DNA of 64,000 nt from Phyto melanocephala (taxonomy: Eukaryota; Arthropoda; Insecta; Diptera; Rhinophoridae), in assembly GCA_941918925.1 (NCBI GenBank), contig OW799233.1, forward strand, positions 74,267,078 to 74,331,077, in the 5' to 3' direction. Within the stretch, counting starts at the first letter, position 1, and each line of letters begins with the position of its first letter. This document shows positions 32,868 to 44,195 of the stretch, piece after piece. The position numbers and the translations under genes were made by a program. Under the pieces are notes generated by a model. That model saw nothing but the letters and a program-made list of their open reading frames with translations, ran no database searches and was not told the DNA's origin.

Positions 32868-33626
32868 CATTTTTATACCCTTCACACAGTGAAAAAGGGT
32901 ATATATAGGTTTGTCATTCCGTGTGAAATTTCTACAATTTTCATTTCCGACCCCATAAAGTATATATTTTCTGAAAGCTTATGAATAGGGGAGTCGATTA
33001 AGCCCTGTCAGTCTGTCCGTCTGACCGTCTGTCCGTGTGTATGTTGAAATCAACTTTTTGAAGCCCCCCGACATCGCTTGGACCCGGGTGAGGAATTAGA
33101 ATATCAGAAATATTCGGGAGTAGATCGGTATTGAAAATCAGAAACATCGGTACATAAACAACTGAGATATGAGCAAGAACCCACGACAACCTCGATTTTT
33201 TTTCACAAAAACAACATTACAACAACAACATACATACATACAAATGTGTATACTGGTTAGAGAAAACGTGGCATCAAATCCCAGCTGAGCCAAAAAATTT
33301 TTTTTTTATTTTTTTTTATATTTTTTTTTTAATTTTTTTTATTTTTTTTTTTTAATTTTTATTTAATATATTATTTATATTTTTATTATTATTTTTTTTT
33401 AATATTTTTTAATTTTTTTTTTAAATTTTTTTTTATTTTTTTTTTGTTTTATATTATATATATTTTAATTATTTAAAAAAAAAAAATTTTTTTTAATTTT
33501 TTTTTTAAATTTTTTTTTTTTAATTTTTTTTTAATTTTTTTTTTATTTTTTTTATTGCATGACTACACGTTGTGAAGGGTATATAAGATTCGGCAAGGCC
33601 GAATATAGCGCTCTTACTTGTTTTTA
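32868..33626. repeat. dispersed TATACCC repeat, copy B
   Basis: Left end TTTTTATACCCTTCACACAG. Right end GTTGTGAAGGGTATATAAG then the palindrome ATTCGGCAAGGCCGAAT (33588-33604) and AGCGCTCTTACTTGTTTTT. The interior has CCGTCTGACCGTCTGTCCGT, then GGCATCAAATCCCAGC (a tRNA B-box-like word) and a 280-base T-rich tract. The ends form an inverted TATACCCTTCAC/GTGAAGGGTATA pair. Confidence 0.75.
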
Positions 33627-33969
33627 ATAAACTATGTACATTTATAAACAAAAAGGAAAAAACATAGGAAACAAACCTGGTTTCAATCATAACGTTTCTA
33701 AAGTCACAGATTACAAATCCTAATATTTGAATTTTTTTTAATTCAGGTGGAAAATATCCTAATTTTAATTTTTTTTTTTTACACAATTTATATAATTTTT
33801 GTTCTTTAATTTTTTTTTTTTTGTTTCATAACGTTGAAAGTATTTAACAACAAATTTTTTTATTTTTTATTATAAGGCACCAAATCAGTTGCAAAAAGGA
33901 AAAAATTCTTGTTGATTGATTGTAAAGAAAGACTCAAATTTTATATTATAAATTTTTTTTTCTGCATAT
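33627..33969. other. A+T-rich spacer, no gene seen
   Basis: Poly(T)-rich sequence between repeat copies B and C. The minus-strand frame at 33520-33786 is low complexity and crosses the repeat edge. Confidence 0.5.
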
Positions 33970-34345
33970 TTTTATACCCTTCACACAGTGTAAAAGGGTA
34001 TATATAGGTTTGTCATTCCGTGTGAAATTTCTACAATTTTCATTTCCGACCCCATAAAGTATATATTTCCTGAAAGCTTATGAATAGGGAAGTCGATTAA
34101 GCCCTGTCCGTCTGTCCGTGTGTATGTTGAAATCAACTTTTTGAAGCCCCCCGACATTGCCCGGACCCGCATGAGGTATTAAAATGTTGGAAATATTCGG
34201 GAGTAGATCGCTATTGAAATTCAGAAAAATCGGTACATAAATAACTGAGATATGAGCAAAAAACCACGACCACCTCGGTTTTTTTTTAACAATAGACAAT
34301 AGATGAGCTTATGTTCGAATCCCAGTTGAGACAAAAAAATTTTTT
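33970..34345. repeat. dispersed repeat, copy C, left part
   Basis: Nearly identical to the left 400 bases of copy B: TTTTTATACCCTTCACACAG, GTTTGTCATTCCGTGTGAAA, CCCTGTCCGTCTGTCCGTG, then a B-box-like GTTCGAATCCCAGTTGAG near 34313. The matching right end is at 38885-38950, so about 4.5 kb of other sequence now lies between the two halves. Confidence 0.75.
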
Positions 34346-34720
34346 TTTTTTATTTTTTTCATTTTTTTTTGTGTTATTTTATTTTTTATACGTACTTACA
34401 TTCAAAAACTCAATTTATAATTTTACAATGGTACGTTTTTGAGCGGATAAAATACTTTATTATAAAGAATAATAATGAAACATATAGTAGGTATGTATGT
34501 ATGTATGTACGCATTTATTTAAAGAAAACAAAATGTCACCGCGGCTTTCGCTGCCACAAAAGATAACTATCTGCCTAACAACAGCTATAACTTTGATTCA
34601 ACTTAGTGTGAGTGTGAGAAATCCCTACGTACGCGTATTCATTCTTAGGTATTGTTATTAATATTTTAAATTTCTTGGTTTCTTATATCCATCAAAATAA
34701 TTGCTGAAATTTAAGATGTT

Positions 34721-34780
34721 GATGGCATAGAGGGTGCACCACTAGACTATCAACTTGAAGGTACGCTGTTCGATGCCACT
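34721..34780 (+). repeat. tRNA-like module 1
   Basis: GATGGCATAGAGGGTGCACC has the look of an A box and CTGTTCGATGCCAC the look of a B box. They are spaced as in a tRNA gene. The ends TGGCA and TGCCA can pair. The anticodon arm does not fold, so this is a tRNA-derived (SINE-like) module, not a tRNA. Confidence 0.55.
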
Positions 34781-35543
34781 TTATTTTATGTTTATATTTT
34801 TAATTTTCTTAAAAGTTTTGTTTAACATTTCTGCTTCGAATAGACATAAATACATACAAATGTGCATATAAATCAGATTTATTTATTATGCATTAAGGAA
34901 TACTCTAAAATGCAATACCTAATTACATATAAACTTAAATACATATTTATTTTAATGATTTTTTTTTCCATTTAGTAGTAGGTACCTATACATCCATACA
35001 TATTATAGGTATATTCAATTTCAATATTGTTTGCCCTTTACTTTTTCTTTTTTTTTAATTAAACTTGCAAACAATCGCAAGAAATTACATGCCATTGGGA
35101 GATTAGCGGTTATATCAATGAACTTCAAAATCGTTGCTTTGTAAAAATTAAATTTTTAATTTTCTTAAAAGTTTTCTTTTATATTCCTGCTTTAAATATA
35201 GATAAATACATACAAATGTGCATACCAAATCAGATTTATTTACTTTGCATTAAGAAATAATTCAAAATGCAATACCTAATTAAAAATGTAACAACTCTTA
35301 AGAAAAAGTATAGGTTTTTCCAATCTTCCTCTGGCAACACAGCTAATAATATAAGAAAACAAAAACTAGCCTCAGCTTACGTTGACAGAGTTAACTATTT
35401 TTTTCTTTTTATCTTTTGTATGTGTTTACTTGCGCCATGGTGAAAAACTTTATTACCACCAACCATGCTAAATATGCATATGTATAGGTAACAGTTGTTG
35501 GTTTTTTATATCCATCAAAATAATTGCTGAAATTTAAGATGTT

Positions 35544-35603
35544 GATGGCATAGAGGGTGCACCACTAGACTATCAACTTGAAGGTTCGCTGTTCGATGCC
35601 ACT
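35544..35603 (+). repeat. tRNA-like module 2
   Basis: Identical to module 1 except for one base in AAGGTTCGCTG. It lies 823 bases after module 1, in a duplicate of the same block. Confidence 0.55.
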
Positions 35604-36424
35604 TTATTTTATGTTTATTGCAATTTTTATTTTCTTTTATTAACTTCAAAATCAATGCTTTGCAAAAATTAAATTTTTAATTTTCTTAAAAGTTTTGTTT
35701 AACATTTCTGCTTCGACTAGACATAAATACATACAAATGTGCATATAAATCAGATTTATTTATTATGCATTAAGAAATACTCTAAAATGCAATACCTAAT
35801 TACATATAAACTTAAATACATATTTATTTTAATGATTTTTTTTTTCCATTGAGTAGTAGGTACCTATATATCCATACATATTATAGGTATATTAAATTTC
35901 AATAATGTTTGCCCTTTACTTTTTCTTTTTTTTTTTTAATTAAACTTGCAAACAATCGCAAGAAATTACATGCCATTGGGAGATTAGCGGTTATATCAAT
36001 GAACTTCAAAATCGTTGCTTTGTAAAAATTAAATTTTTAATTTTCTTAAAAGTTTTCTTTTATATTTCTGCTTTAAATACAGATAAATACATACAAATGT
36101 GCATACAAATCAGATTTATTAACTTTGCATTAAGAAATAATTCAAAATGCAATACCTAATTAAAAATGTAACAACTCTTAAGAAAAAGTATAGGTTTTTC
36201 CAATCTTCCTCTGGCAACACAGCTAATAATATAAGAAAACAAAAACTAGCCTCAGCTTACGTTGACAGAGTTAACTAAAAGCATAACAACAGCTATAACT
36301 TTGATTCAACTTAGTGTGAGTGTGAGAAATCCCTACGTACGCGTATTCATTCTTAGGTATTGTTAATATTTTAATTATGTTGGTTTTTTATATCCATCAA
36401 AATAATTACTAAAATTTAAGATGT

Positions 36425-36449
36425 TGATAGCATAGTGGGTACACCACTA
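36425..36449 (+). repeat. tRNA-like module 3, truncated
   Basis: GATAGCATAGTGGGTACACC is the A-box half, with ACCACTATA after it. The B-box half is missing because the sequence jumps to another block. Confidence 0.45.
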
Positions 36450-37740
36450 TATATTAAATTTCAATATTGTATGCCCTTTACTTTTTCTCTTTTTTTTTAA
36501 ATTAAACTTGCAAACAAACGCAAGAAATTAATTTGCCATTGGGAGATTAGCGGTTATATCAATTAACTTCAAAATCAATGCTTTGCAAAAATTAAATTTT
36601 TAATTTTCTTAAAAGTTTTGTTTAACATTTCTGCTTCGAATATACATAAATACATACAAATGTGCATATAAATCAGATTTATTTATTATGCATTAAGGAA
36701 TACTCTAAAATGCAATACCTAATTACATATAAACTTAAATACATATTTATTTTAATGATTTTAAATATTGAGTAGTAGCTACCTATACATCCATACATAT
36801 TATAGGTATATTAAATTTCAATATTGTATGCCCTTTACTTTTTCTCTTTTTTTTAAATTAAACTTGCAAACAAACGCAAGAAATTAATTTGCCATTGGGA
36901 GATTAGTAGCAAAATACGATGCACTATGAAAAAAAAAACTAAACTAAATACATATCTATTTTTATGTATTTTTCCCATTGAGTACGTAGTATACGTTAAT
37001 ACATATTATATATTTTAAATTTCAATAATGTATCAATAAACTTCAAATTCGTTGTTGTGTAAAAATTAATTTTTTTCACATAAATACCTAGATACATTCA
37101 TACAAATGTCCATATAAATTACATTTATTTATTTCCATTAAGAAATAATTTTAAATGCAATACCTTACTACACCTTTACTTCTTCTTAATTTTTTTTAAT
37201 TAAACTTGCAAACAAATGCAAGAAATTACCTACATGCCGTTGGGAGAATAGCGGTTACATCAATGAACTTCAACTTCGTTGTTGTGTAAAAATTAATTTT
37301 TTTCACATAAATACCTAGATACATTCATACAAATGTCCATATAAATTACATTTATTTATTTGCATTAAAAAATAATTTTAAATGTAATACCTTATGCTAA
37401 ATGTAACAACTCTTAAGGAAAATAATAGATTTTTTCAATCTTCCTCTGGTAACTCTGCTCACAATATTTTTCAATCTTCCTCTGGTAACTCTGCTCACAA
37501 TATTTAAAGAAAACAAAATGTCACCGCGGCTTTCGCTGCTAGAGATAACAAAGTAACAACAGCTATAACCTTGATTCAACGTAGCATGTGTGTGTGTGTA
37601 AAAAACCTACATACGAATATTCATTCAAACATATTGCTAATACTTAAATGTATGTATGTATGTATATGATTTTTATTTTGTATGAACCTCATATAGGTTG
37701 CAAGTACTTTTGTATATTTAAGTTATATAAATATTTATAG

Positions 37741-37803
37741 GATGGTAGTGCAGTGGGTACACCACTGAACTATGAAGCTGGTGGTACGCAGTTCGATACC
37801 ATT
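37741..37803 (+). repeat. tRNA-like module 4
   Basis: GATGGTAGTGCAGTGGGTAC, CACCACTGAACTATG and CGCAGTTCGATACCA. The outer stem is TGGTA/TACCA, where modules 1 and 2 have TGGCA/TGCCA. Both sides changed together, so pairing is kept. The hairpin CAGTGG-GTACA-CCACTG is perfect here. Confidence 0.55.
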
Positions 37804-38884
37804 AAGTGTTTGCTTAATTTTTTTTTTTTACATTTCAATGTTTCATGGTCAATATGAGTAGAATATGAAATATCATGACTAGCAAAATACGATGCACTAT
37901 GAAAAAAAAAACTAAACTAAATACATATCTATTTTTATGTATTTTTCCCATTGAGTACGTAGTATACGTTAATACATATTATATATTTTAAATTTCAATA
38001 ATGTATGCTCTATTACTCTTTACTTTTTCCTTTTTTTAATTATTTTAATTAAACTATATATGTACGTAAATTTATTTTTTTACAATGGGATGTTATTTTT
38101 ATATATGTATGTTTTTTAAGTATGTACGTATTTTATATGAGATGAATGGTGATACAAACTATTGTTATTGCATGACTACACCTTTACTTCTTCTTAATTT
38201 TTTTAATTAAACTTGCAAACAAGTGCAAGAAATTACATGCCGTTGGGAGAATAGCGGTTACATCAATGAGCTTCAACTTCGTTGTTGTGTAAAAATTAAT
38301 TTTTTTCACATAAATACCTAGATACATTCATACAAATGTCCATATAAATTACATTTATTTATTTCCATTAAGAAATAATTTTAAATGCAATACTTTATGC
38401 TGAATGTAACAACTCTTAACAGCTTTTTTCAATCTTCCTCTGGTAACTCTGCTCACAATAGTTTTCCAATATTTTTCAATCTTCCTCTGGTAACTCTTGC
38501 GGAAACCTATACTTTTATTTAATTTAATAAAATAAATCTTAGTTAAGGTAGTTATTAGTCAATTCTACTTTCAGATATTATTGACAGGCGAAAAACAAAT
38601 TGTGATAATTTTTATTTATAAGCTCCTAAATAACTTGCAGACATGTTTGTGGCACTGCCTCTGGTTTTTTGTTTTTCTCATTAGAAGCAAATTTATCTCA
38701 CATTTATAAACATTAGATATATAACAGAAGTAATTTCTAAATAAAAAAAATATTTAAAAGGGTCTTAATTTTATTTTTATTATTTTTATTTTATTTTTTT
38801 AACATACATACGTAAATTTACAATTTTACAATGGGATGTTTTTATATATGTATGTTTTTTAAATGTATGTACTTATTTCATATG

Positions 38885-38950
38885 GGACTACACGTTGTGA
38901 AGGGTATATAAGATTAGGCATGGCCAAATATAGCACTCTTACTTGTTTTA
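38885..38950. repeat. dispersed repeat, copy C, right end
   Basis: ACTACACGTTGTGAAGGGTA, then AGATTAGGCATGGCCAAATA and AGCACTCTTACTTGTTTT. This is the right end of the family, matching 33570-33626. It abuts the Gypsy gag region directly. Confidence 0.75.
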
Positions 38951-39245
38951 TTTGCATCCATTATTATATTTTTTCTTCGTAATAGCAGAGTCTGAGGAAC
39001 TATTAAGTTTAAATTCGGAAATAAATTCAACCACCTGTGTTGTATGCAGACACGTAATTAGCGACGCCATGTACCTTTATAAACCACCTTGCGGTCATAA
39101 TTTACACAAATCGTGTTATCAAAAGAACCTCAAAACAAAACCCAATTGCGTGATTTGTAATAAAATACTCTCAGTAGGTACTCCTAGCGGTAAGGATAAT
39201 ATACCATCCCAATGGTTACTAGGGCTCAAGTTCAGAAGGCAATGA
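38943..39245 (+). pseudogene. RING/PHD-like zinc domain ahead of Gypsy gag
   Basis: The open frame has no ATG upstream of the domain. It reads STTCVVCRHVISDAM, then YKPPCGHNLHKSC, then NCVICNK. The cysteine/histidine pattern C-x2-C ... C-x-H-x3-S/C ... C-x2-C fits a RING or PHD-type fold (about residues 30-80). It ends SGKDNIPSQ and overlaps the gag frame by about 34 bases, so it was probably joined to gag in the ancestral element, either directly or by frameshift. Zinc domains of this type at the gag amino end are unusual for Gypsy elements. The role is unknown; ubiquitin ligase activity would be a guess. Confidence 0.6.
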
Positions 39246-40500
39246 ATTTTGATAGTAACAGGTCAATAAATGTTAGAACTTCTCCAATTCAGAGTGATAT
39301 TCAACCAGTTCGCCAGATTATGTCGGTTTCGGCGAGTTCTCCCCAGGATCAACGTGACCATATTCGCAATTTAGTAACTGCTGCTGTTGGTGCGCAACAG
39401 GCAGAAATGCTCACAAGTTTGAATCAAACGATGACTAAGTTAATAGAAACCAATATTGAAGCAGGTTTTCGAAGATTGCAAATTGCGGGCCAAGCATTTA
39501 ATAATAATACAAACGGTTTCCAACAGGGTGTTACTCAGGCTTCTATTAATGTTAACCCTTCAGCATCCTTAGAAAGGCAGAGTATCGAAGGTTTGTTAGG
39601 GCTTTAACTCATGACAATGCTAGAGAATAAAATTTTAACAACGTTAGTGGATCAAATAGTATTTCTATTCGTCCTGACAAGATAGGTCACATCATCCATA
39701 ACTGGTAAATTAGATTTTCAGGAAATTTTCGAGGTATGTCGGTTGACAATTTTATTTATAGGGTTGAAGCACTAACGAATCAAACACTTGGTGGTAATTT
39801 CGATCTACTTTGTGATCATATATCCACTGTTTTTGATTCGAAGGCAAATGATTGGTTTTGGCATTACCACCATTCGGTACCATCTATCAAATGGCCACAA
39901 TTGTGTATTGCCCTTCGCAAACAGTATAAAGATTCGAGGACAGATATAGTCTTGAGGGAAATGATAAGGGATAGAAAGCAAAGACTTAACGAGAATTTTG
40001 ATACATTTTATGAGGCTATAGTAGAAATATCGGATAGACTAACTGAACCTTTGAGCGAGAGAATCTTAGTCTAGATTTTAAGAAGAAACGTTTTACCGGA
40101 AATACAACACGAAATTTTAAATTTGAAAATAAATTCAGTCGCTGAGATTAGAGACATCTGTCGTAGAGTAGAATTTTTTCTACAGGATATAGGGAGAAAA
40201 CTTGCCATTCTAAAATCCCTGCCTCCAGTCAGACGACAAGTTAATGAAATAGATGGTGATAAGGATTCATTACCTGATATCGATAACATTTCAGCAATAT
40301 CTTGAATTTGTTGGAATTGTGGCAAGTCTGGTCATAGATATCAAGATTGTCTAGAAGATAGACAAGTCCTTTGTTATGGTTGTGCGTTACCTAATGTGTA
40401 CAAACCAAAATGCACTCAGTGTAACTCCCACTCAAAAAACTTCCAGCCGAGTGCACTGATCAGTGCACGCAAACGGAACCAATCAACCAGTACAGACTAG
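39212..40500 (+). pseudogene. Gypsy gag: capsid and nucleocapsid
   Basis: Starts MVTRAQVQKAMNFD at 39212. The first frame runs to a stop at 39605 and is a Gln/Asn-rich matrix-like part. A second frame from 39736 has the capsid: MSVDNFIYRVEALTNQTLGG, DWFWHYHHSV, WPQLCIALRKQYKDSRTD and NFDTFYEAIVEISDRL. It has nonsense codons at 40072 and 40303. The nucleocapsid zinc knuckles follow: ICWNCGKSGHRYQDC near 40309-40353 and LCYGCALPNVYKPKC after it. Capsid would form the particle, and the knuckles would bind the genomic RNA. Two stops and one frameshift make it inactive. Confidence 0.82.
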
Positions 40501-40589
40501 ACTGTAATTCTAATCAATCTAAGTCACTAAAAATCCATGTTCTACCACATGATAACAAACTCATTTCTAATAGCGATAAAAGTAAAACT

Positions 40590-40903
40590 TTGCTTTCTAC
40601 TTCCAATAATATTCTCGAACCTTATTTTGTTGATAACTCAATCAGAGTCTATACTGACTCTGATGTTACCTTAAAATCTTTTAATCCGGTATCCTATAAA
40701 CAAACGGAAAATTCTTCAAATACTTCAAATCGTAATATTTTAATTTCTACACCACCTACTTATCTTAAACCTTTTCATATCAGATTAACTGAATACAATG
40801 CTAAACGTGCGGAAATATTTAATGAACCTATACCTAGTGTAAAGCAAAAACGGTCAGCTGAACGTATGCGTAATTTTTTGGCAAATGTTAACCAAACACG
40901 TCG
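40590..40903 (+). pseudogene. Gypsy gag-pol linker, cut by Transib 2
   Basis: The frame reads ILISTPPTYLKPFHIRL, YNAKRAEIFNEPIP and KRSAERMRNFLANVNQTRR up to the Transib at 40904. Past the Transib, with one CGTCG copy removed, the same frame goes on with GLLSTIYDKPSDIRPY at 42946. So the original linker ran straight into the protease. No domain is recognised in the linker itself. Confidence 0.7.
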
Positions 40904-42939
40904 CACTATGCTTTGTCCCATAGACAAAAATCAAAAAAAATGTGTGTCCAATTGCGCTTAAATATAGATTTTTTGAAAGATAAGAAGGTATCTTAAATAA
41001 ATATTTACAAAAATATTTTGTTTGTTTGCTTTTGCCGCCACTCAGAGCCCCAAACTCAGAGAATATTATGCAAAAATGACTTAACAGAAAAATGCTTTTT
41101 AGTTGTTTCACAAAAACTATTCTCAAAAATTAATTTTTTCAAAAACTGGGACGAAATTTTGTTTTCAAGTACTTTGATATATTTGTAATTAAACTAAAAT
41201 AAAGGATTTAGTATATGTTTACAAAATCACTATTTTTTATTGCATCGAAAAAATAATTTTTTTTGTTAAAAATCCAAAAATTTTTTAAGTTTGATGGAGT
41301 ATAAAAAAAAATATATAAAAGTAGAAAAATAAAATAAATTAATATTGAAAATATAATATTAATATTGGGTTTTTGAAAAAGTTTTTTATAGTTTTTTGTT
41401 TTATTTTTGAATTCTCATTTTGTTAATGAGAATTTGAAAATATAACTTATAACATTTTAAACTTTTTCAAGAATTTGGGTAAAAGGTTTACTGATGATCT
41501 TTCATAAGCACCAGTGAAATGCATATAAACCAGCTTAAACCCAACAACCAAATAAATTACATTAATTTATATTTTTAAGAATTGTATACATGACAAAAAA
41601 AACTGAAGTAGCGGCGGAAATAATAGGAATTTATAAGCGACTTATTGATAATTTTACATTAATATTGAGAGTGTTTTCTTGTGGGTCGCCAATTAATGTA
41701 CAAACTTTCAAGGGACTAATAATAATTACTAGAAATATGTATTTAATACACTATGGGTGGTATTATATGCCTTGCATAGTTCATAATGTTTAAGTTCATG
41801 GATGTTATCGAGTTTTTCAATTTACCAATAGGTATTTTAACATTTTGTTTTACTTACAAAAAATTACATTAAAAACTGATTAGCTTTTTTCATTCCATGG
41901 CGTTTGTCTGAAGAAGCATTGGAAGCCATAAAAATGTAAGATAGCGCGACTGTCTCATACAAGTAAAACGTCTCGAGAAAACACAAATAAAAATTTAATG
42001 GCATATTTGTATCTATCATCACATATAGTATTATCATCAAAGAGGATCATTAAGTTTAAAAATAAAATAATAGACGCTGAAATTGAGAAATGTATTCTTA
42101 AGGAAAGTGCTGAAATCAAAGATGATATAATAGCAGACGAGATGACTTCTTTATTAAGCAAAACTTGGTTTTGGGAAGAATAAAGTAGCGATGATGCTTT
42201 TTTAAAAGTTTGCATTTATATTTTTTTCTTTAAACGTTTTTTTATTTTAGATGTGATAATATAAAATTACTAAGTTAAGCTGTTATAATTTTTGTTTCAA
42301 AATCAAAAATTTTCAAAATCTAATACAAATAAAAATGTTTTTTTATTAAAACATTTTCTTTTTTTGTGGTTTTTTAATGACGCTAACACATTGCTAGTTT
42401 TCCCCTTTAATTTTTTTCATTTATTTTATCTTTTAAATACCCTTATATTCTTTATTTTTGCTACAGCATTTTAAGCGTTTTTAACCTATTTTTCAATAAA
42501 TTATGTTTTTGTATTTTCCACATTAATAATCCGAATCAAAAAAAATTTGGCATAAATATATATATTATAAATATCAATTTAAGTACCAAATTTGATTACG
42601 ATTGGACAATTTTTGTAGCTGTTTTAGCGTTTTTAAGAAAAATGATATATGACAGGACCTCGAGTCCTTGGTGCGATTTGAATAAAAAACTACACTCACG
42701 TTGCTAGTTGTATGTGTATTAGCCTGACCTGTTTTTGTAATTTTCTACACATTATTGAAGCTAAAATTACATTTTTTCATTTCAGGACATATGGGAGGTA
42801 GTCGTGTCCTTGGGCCGATTTTTTAAAAAATTTAAATTTTTCTTATCTAAGCTATTTTATGCTAGTGTACCAAATTTCAAAAATATCTGATGACTCCTTC
42901 TATTTTTGTCCATTAGTTATATGGGAACGAAGCACAGTG
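40904..42939 (+). mobile_element. Transib element 2
   Basis: Left end CACTATGCTTTGTCCCATAG; right end, inverted, CACTGTGCTTCGTTCCCATA. Exact 5-bp target duplications CGTCG lie at 40899-40903 and 42940-42944. It is inserted in the Gypsy gag-pol linker. The interior holds a decayed Transib transposase on the plus strand (41580-42183). The terminal sequences differ from element 1 beyond the heptamer, so it is another family. Confidence 0.9.
41580..42183 (+). pseudogene. Transib transposase carboxyl part, decayed
   Basis: Reads EIIGIYKRLIDNFTLILRVF, then SPINVQTFKGL and HYGWYYMPCIVHNV. In Transib this is the stretch after the NDGNTARRFF-like motif, ending in WYYMPPxVHK. In another frame near 41905 comes RLSEEALEAIK (catalytic Glu region), then decayed SHTSKTSRENTNKN-like text. 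Then MAYLYLSSHIVLSSKR opens the frame that stops at 42181. The amino half with both Asp residues is not readable. It is inactive. Confidence 0.72.
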
Positions 42940-42944
42940 CGTCG

Positions 42945-43270
42945 TGGTCTGTTAAGTACCATATATGATAAACCAAGTGACATCAGGCCATATGCGGATG
43001 TACAATTGTTTGGTAAAACAGTTGTTGGACTGTTAGACACAGGTGCTACAGTTAGTTGCTTAGGGGCTCAAGCTGCTAAGGAGTTTTTAGAGTCGAACAA
43101 CGAATTCAGGAAAATTAGATCTATTGTAAAAACTGCAGATGGCAAAGTTCAGGATGTGATGGGGTTCGTTTAAACTAGTATTACATTTCGTGGTGTTAAA
43201 AAGGAAACTTGTCTATATATAATTCACAATTTATCACAAAATTTATATCTTGGCATTGACTTCTGGAAAC
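42945..43270 (+). pseudogene. Gypsy protease
   Basis: Aspartic protease that would mature the gag-pol polyprotein. YADVQLFGKTVVGLLDTGA shows the catalytic DTGA (near 43036-43047). TVSCLGAQAAKEFL follows, then VKTADGKVQDVMGFV. A stop at 43171 interrupts the frame. After it the text continues with NLYLGIDFW near 43245, the (I/L)G-x-D/N motif that ends retroviral-type proteases. It lies between the gag linker and the RT, as expected. Confidence 0.82.
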
Positions 43271-43278
43271 TTTTTAAT

Positions 43279-44195
43279 TTGTTGCCAGCTGGACTCGTTT
43301 CTGAATTAAATACAACCTTACCCTTAGAGATGATAAATGAGGTATCTGATCAAAAGTCTTTAACTGGGGAACAACAACAGCAATTACAGGTAGTCATTAA
43401 TGCATTTCCATCATTTGCTAGAGAAGGCTTAGGAAGAACCAACGTTATTTCACACGTCATAGATGTAGGCAACGCTAATCCTATTAAACAACGGAACTTT
43501 CCAGTTTCACCAGCGATAGAGAAATTAATTTACGCAGAGCTGGATCGTATGTTGGAAATGGACGTAATTGAAGAGTCCGACAGTGCTTGGTCGTCGCCCA
43601 TAGTTTTAGTACGAAAGCCTGGTAAAGATAGGTTATGTTTAGACAGTAGGAAAGTCAATGAAGTAACTCTGAAAGATTATCTCGGCCATATTGTAGGGGA
43701 TGGGGTAATTCGTACAGATCCTGAGAAAATTTCGGCCATTATTGATTTCCCACAACCAAGATCTGTTAAGCAACTTCGACGATTTTTGGGTATGTCCGGT
43801 TGGTATCGAAAGTTTATCAACAACTATGCCACAATAACTGCACCTTTAACAGATTTGCTAAAGGCCCATCGTAAATTTGTGTGGAGTGAAATGGCTCAAA
43901 AAGCTTTTGATGATTTAAAGAACATCTTGACCACTACACCAGTGTTGCATAGTCCAGATTTCACAAAACCTTTTTATATCCATTGTGATGCAAGTAGTAC
44001 TGGTATAGGAAGTGTACTGGTTCAAAAAAATGCGGAGGGTGAAGAGGTTCCGATCGCCTTTATGTCGAAGAAACTCAATCAAGCCCAACGTAATTATTCT
44101 GTAACCGAATAGGAGTGTTTAGCAGCAATGCTGAGCATAAAGAAATTTAGAGCTTACGAGTTCACCGTCATTACCGATCATGCGTCGTTAAAGTG
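43279..44195 (+). pseudogene. Gypsy RT and RNase H, RT centre deleted
   Basis: Reads KQRNFPVSPAIEKLIYAELD, VIEESDSAWSSPIVLVRKPG and LCLDSRKVNEVTLKD. It then goes straight to YLGHIVGDGVIRTDPEK. In Gypsy RT the palm and the F/YVDD catalytic block lie between these two points, so roughly 110 residues are missing, in frame. The thumb and tether follow (RRFLGMSGWYRKFINNYA). RNase H gives FYIHCDASSTGIGSVLVQ and IAFMSKKLNQAQRNYSVTE. A stop at 44110 and a decayed TVITDHASLK complete it. The protein could not copy RNA. Confidence 0.88.

Larger units (their letters stand above)
34500..38520. repeat. irregular array of large duplications
   Basis: Blocks of 0.3-0.9 kb recur with small changes. The phrase TGCC(A/G)TTGGGAGA(T/A)TAGCGG starts near 35090, 35971, 36534, 36890, 37235 and 38238, giving steps of about 881, 563, 356, 345 and 1003. 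GTCACCGCGGCTTTCGCTG is at 34536 and 37519, and CAATCTTCCTCTGG is at six or more places. The order of blocks changes between copies, so this is a set of nested duplications and deletions and not a simple satellite. No protein frame of note is present. Four tRNA-like modules are listed separately. Confidence 0.9.

Noticed and set aside
33300..33560. Meaningful T-rich regulatory tract
   Set aside because: Simple poly(T) expansion inside a dispersed repeat; no evidence for function.
34721..34780. Functional tRNA gene
   Set aside because: A- and B-box words are present, but the anticodon arm does not fold and no plausible anticodon can be assigned. It repeats within a duplication array.
34500..38520. 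CRISPR-like array
   Set aside because: The repeats are hundreds of bases long, unequally spaced and diverged. The sequence is a eukaryotic transposon region.
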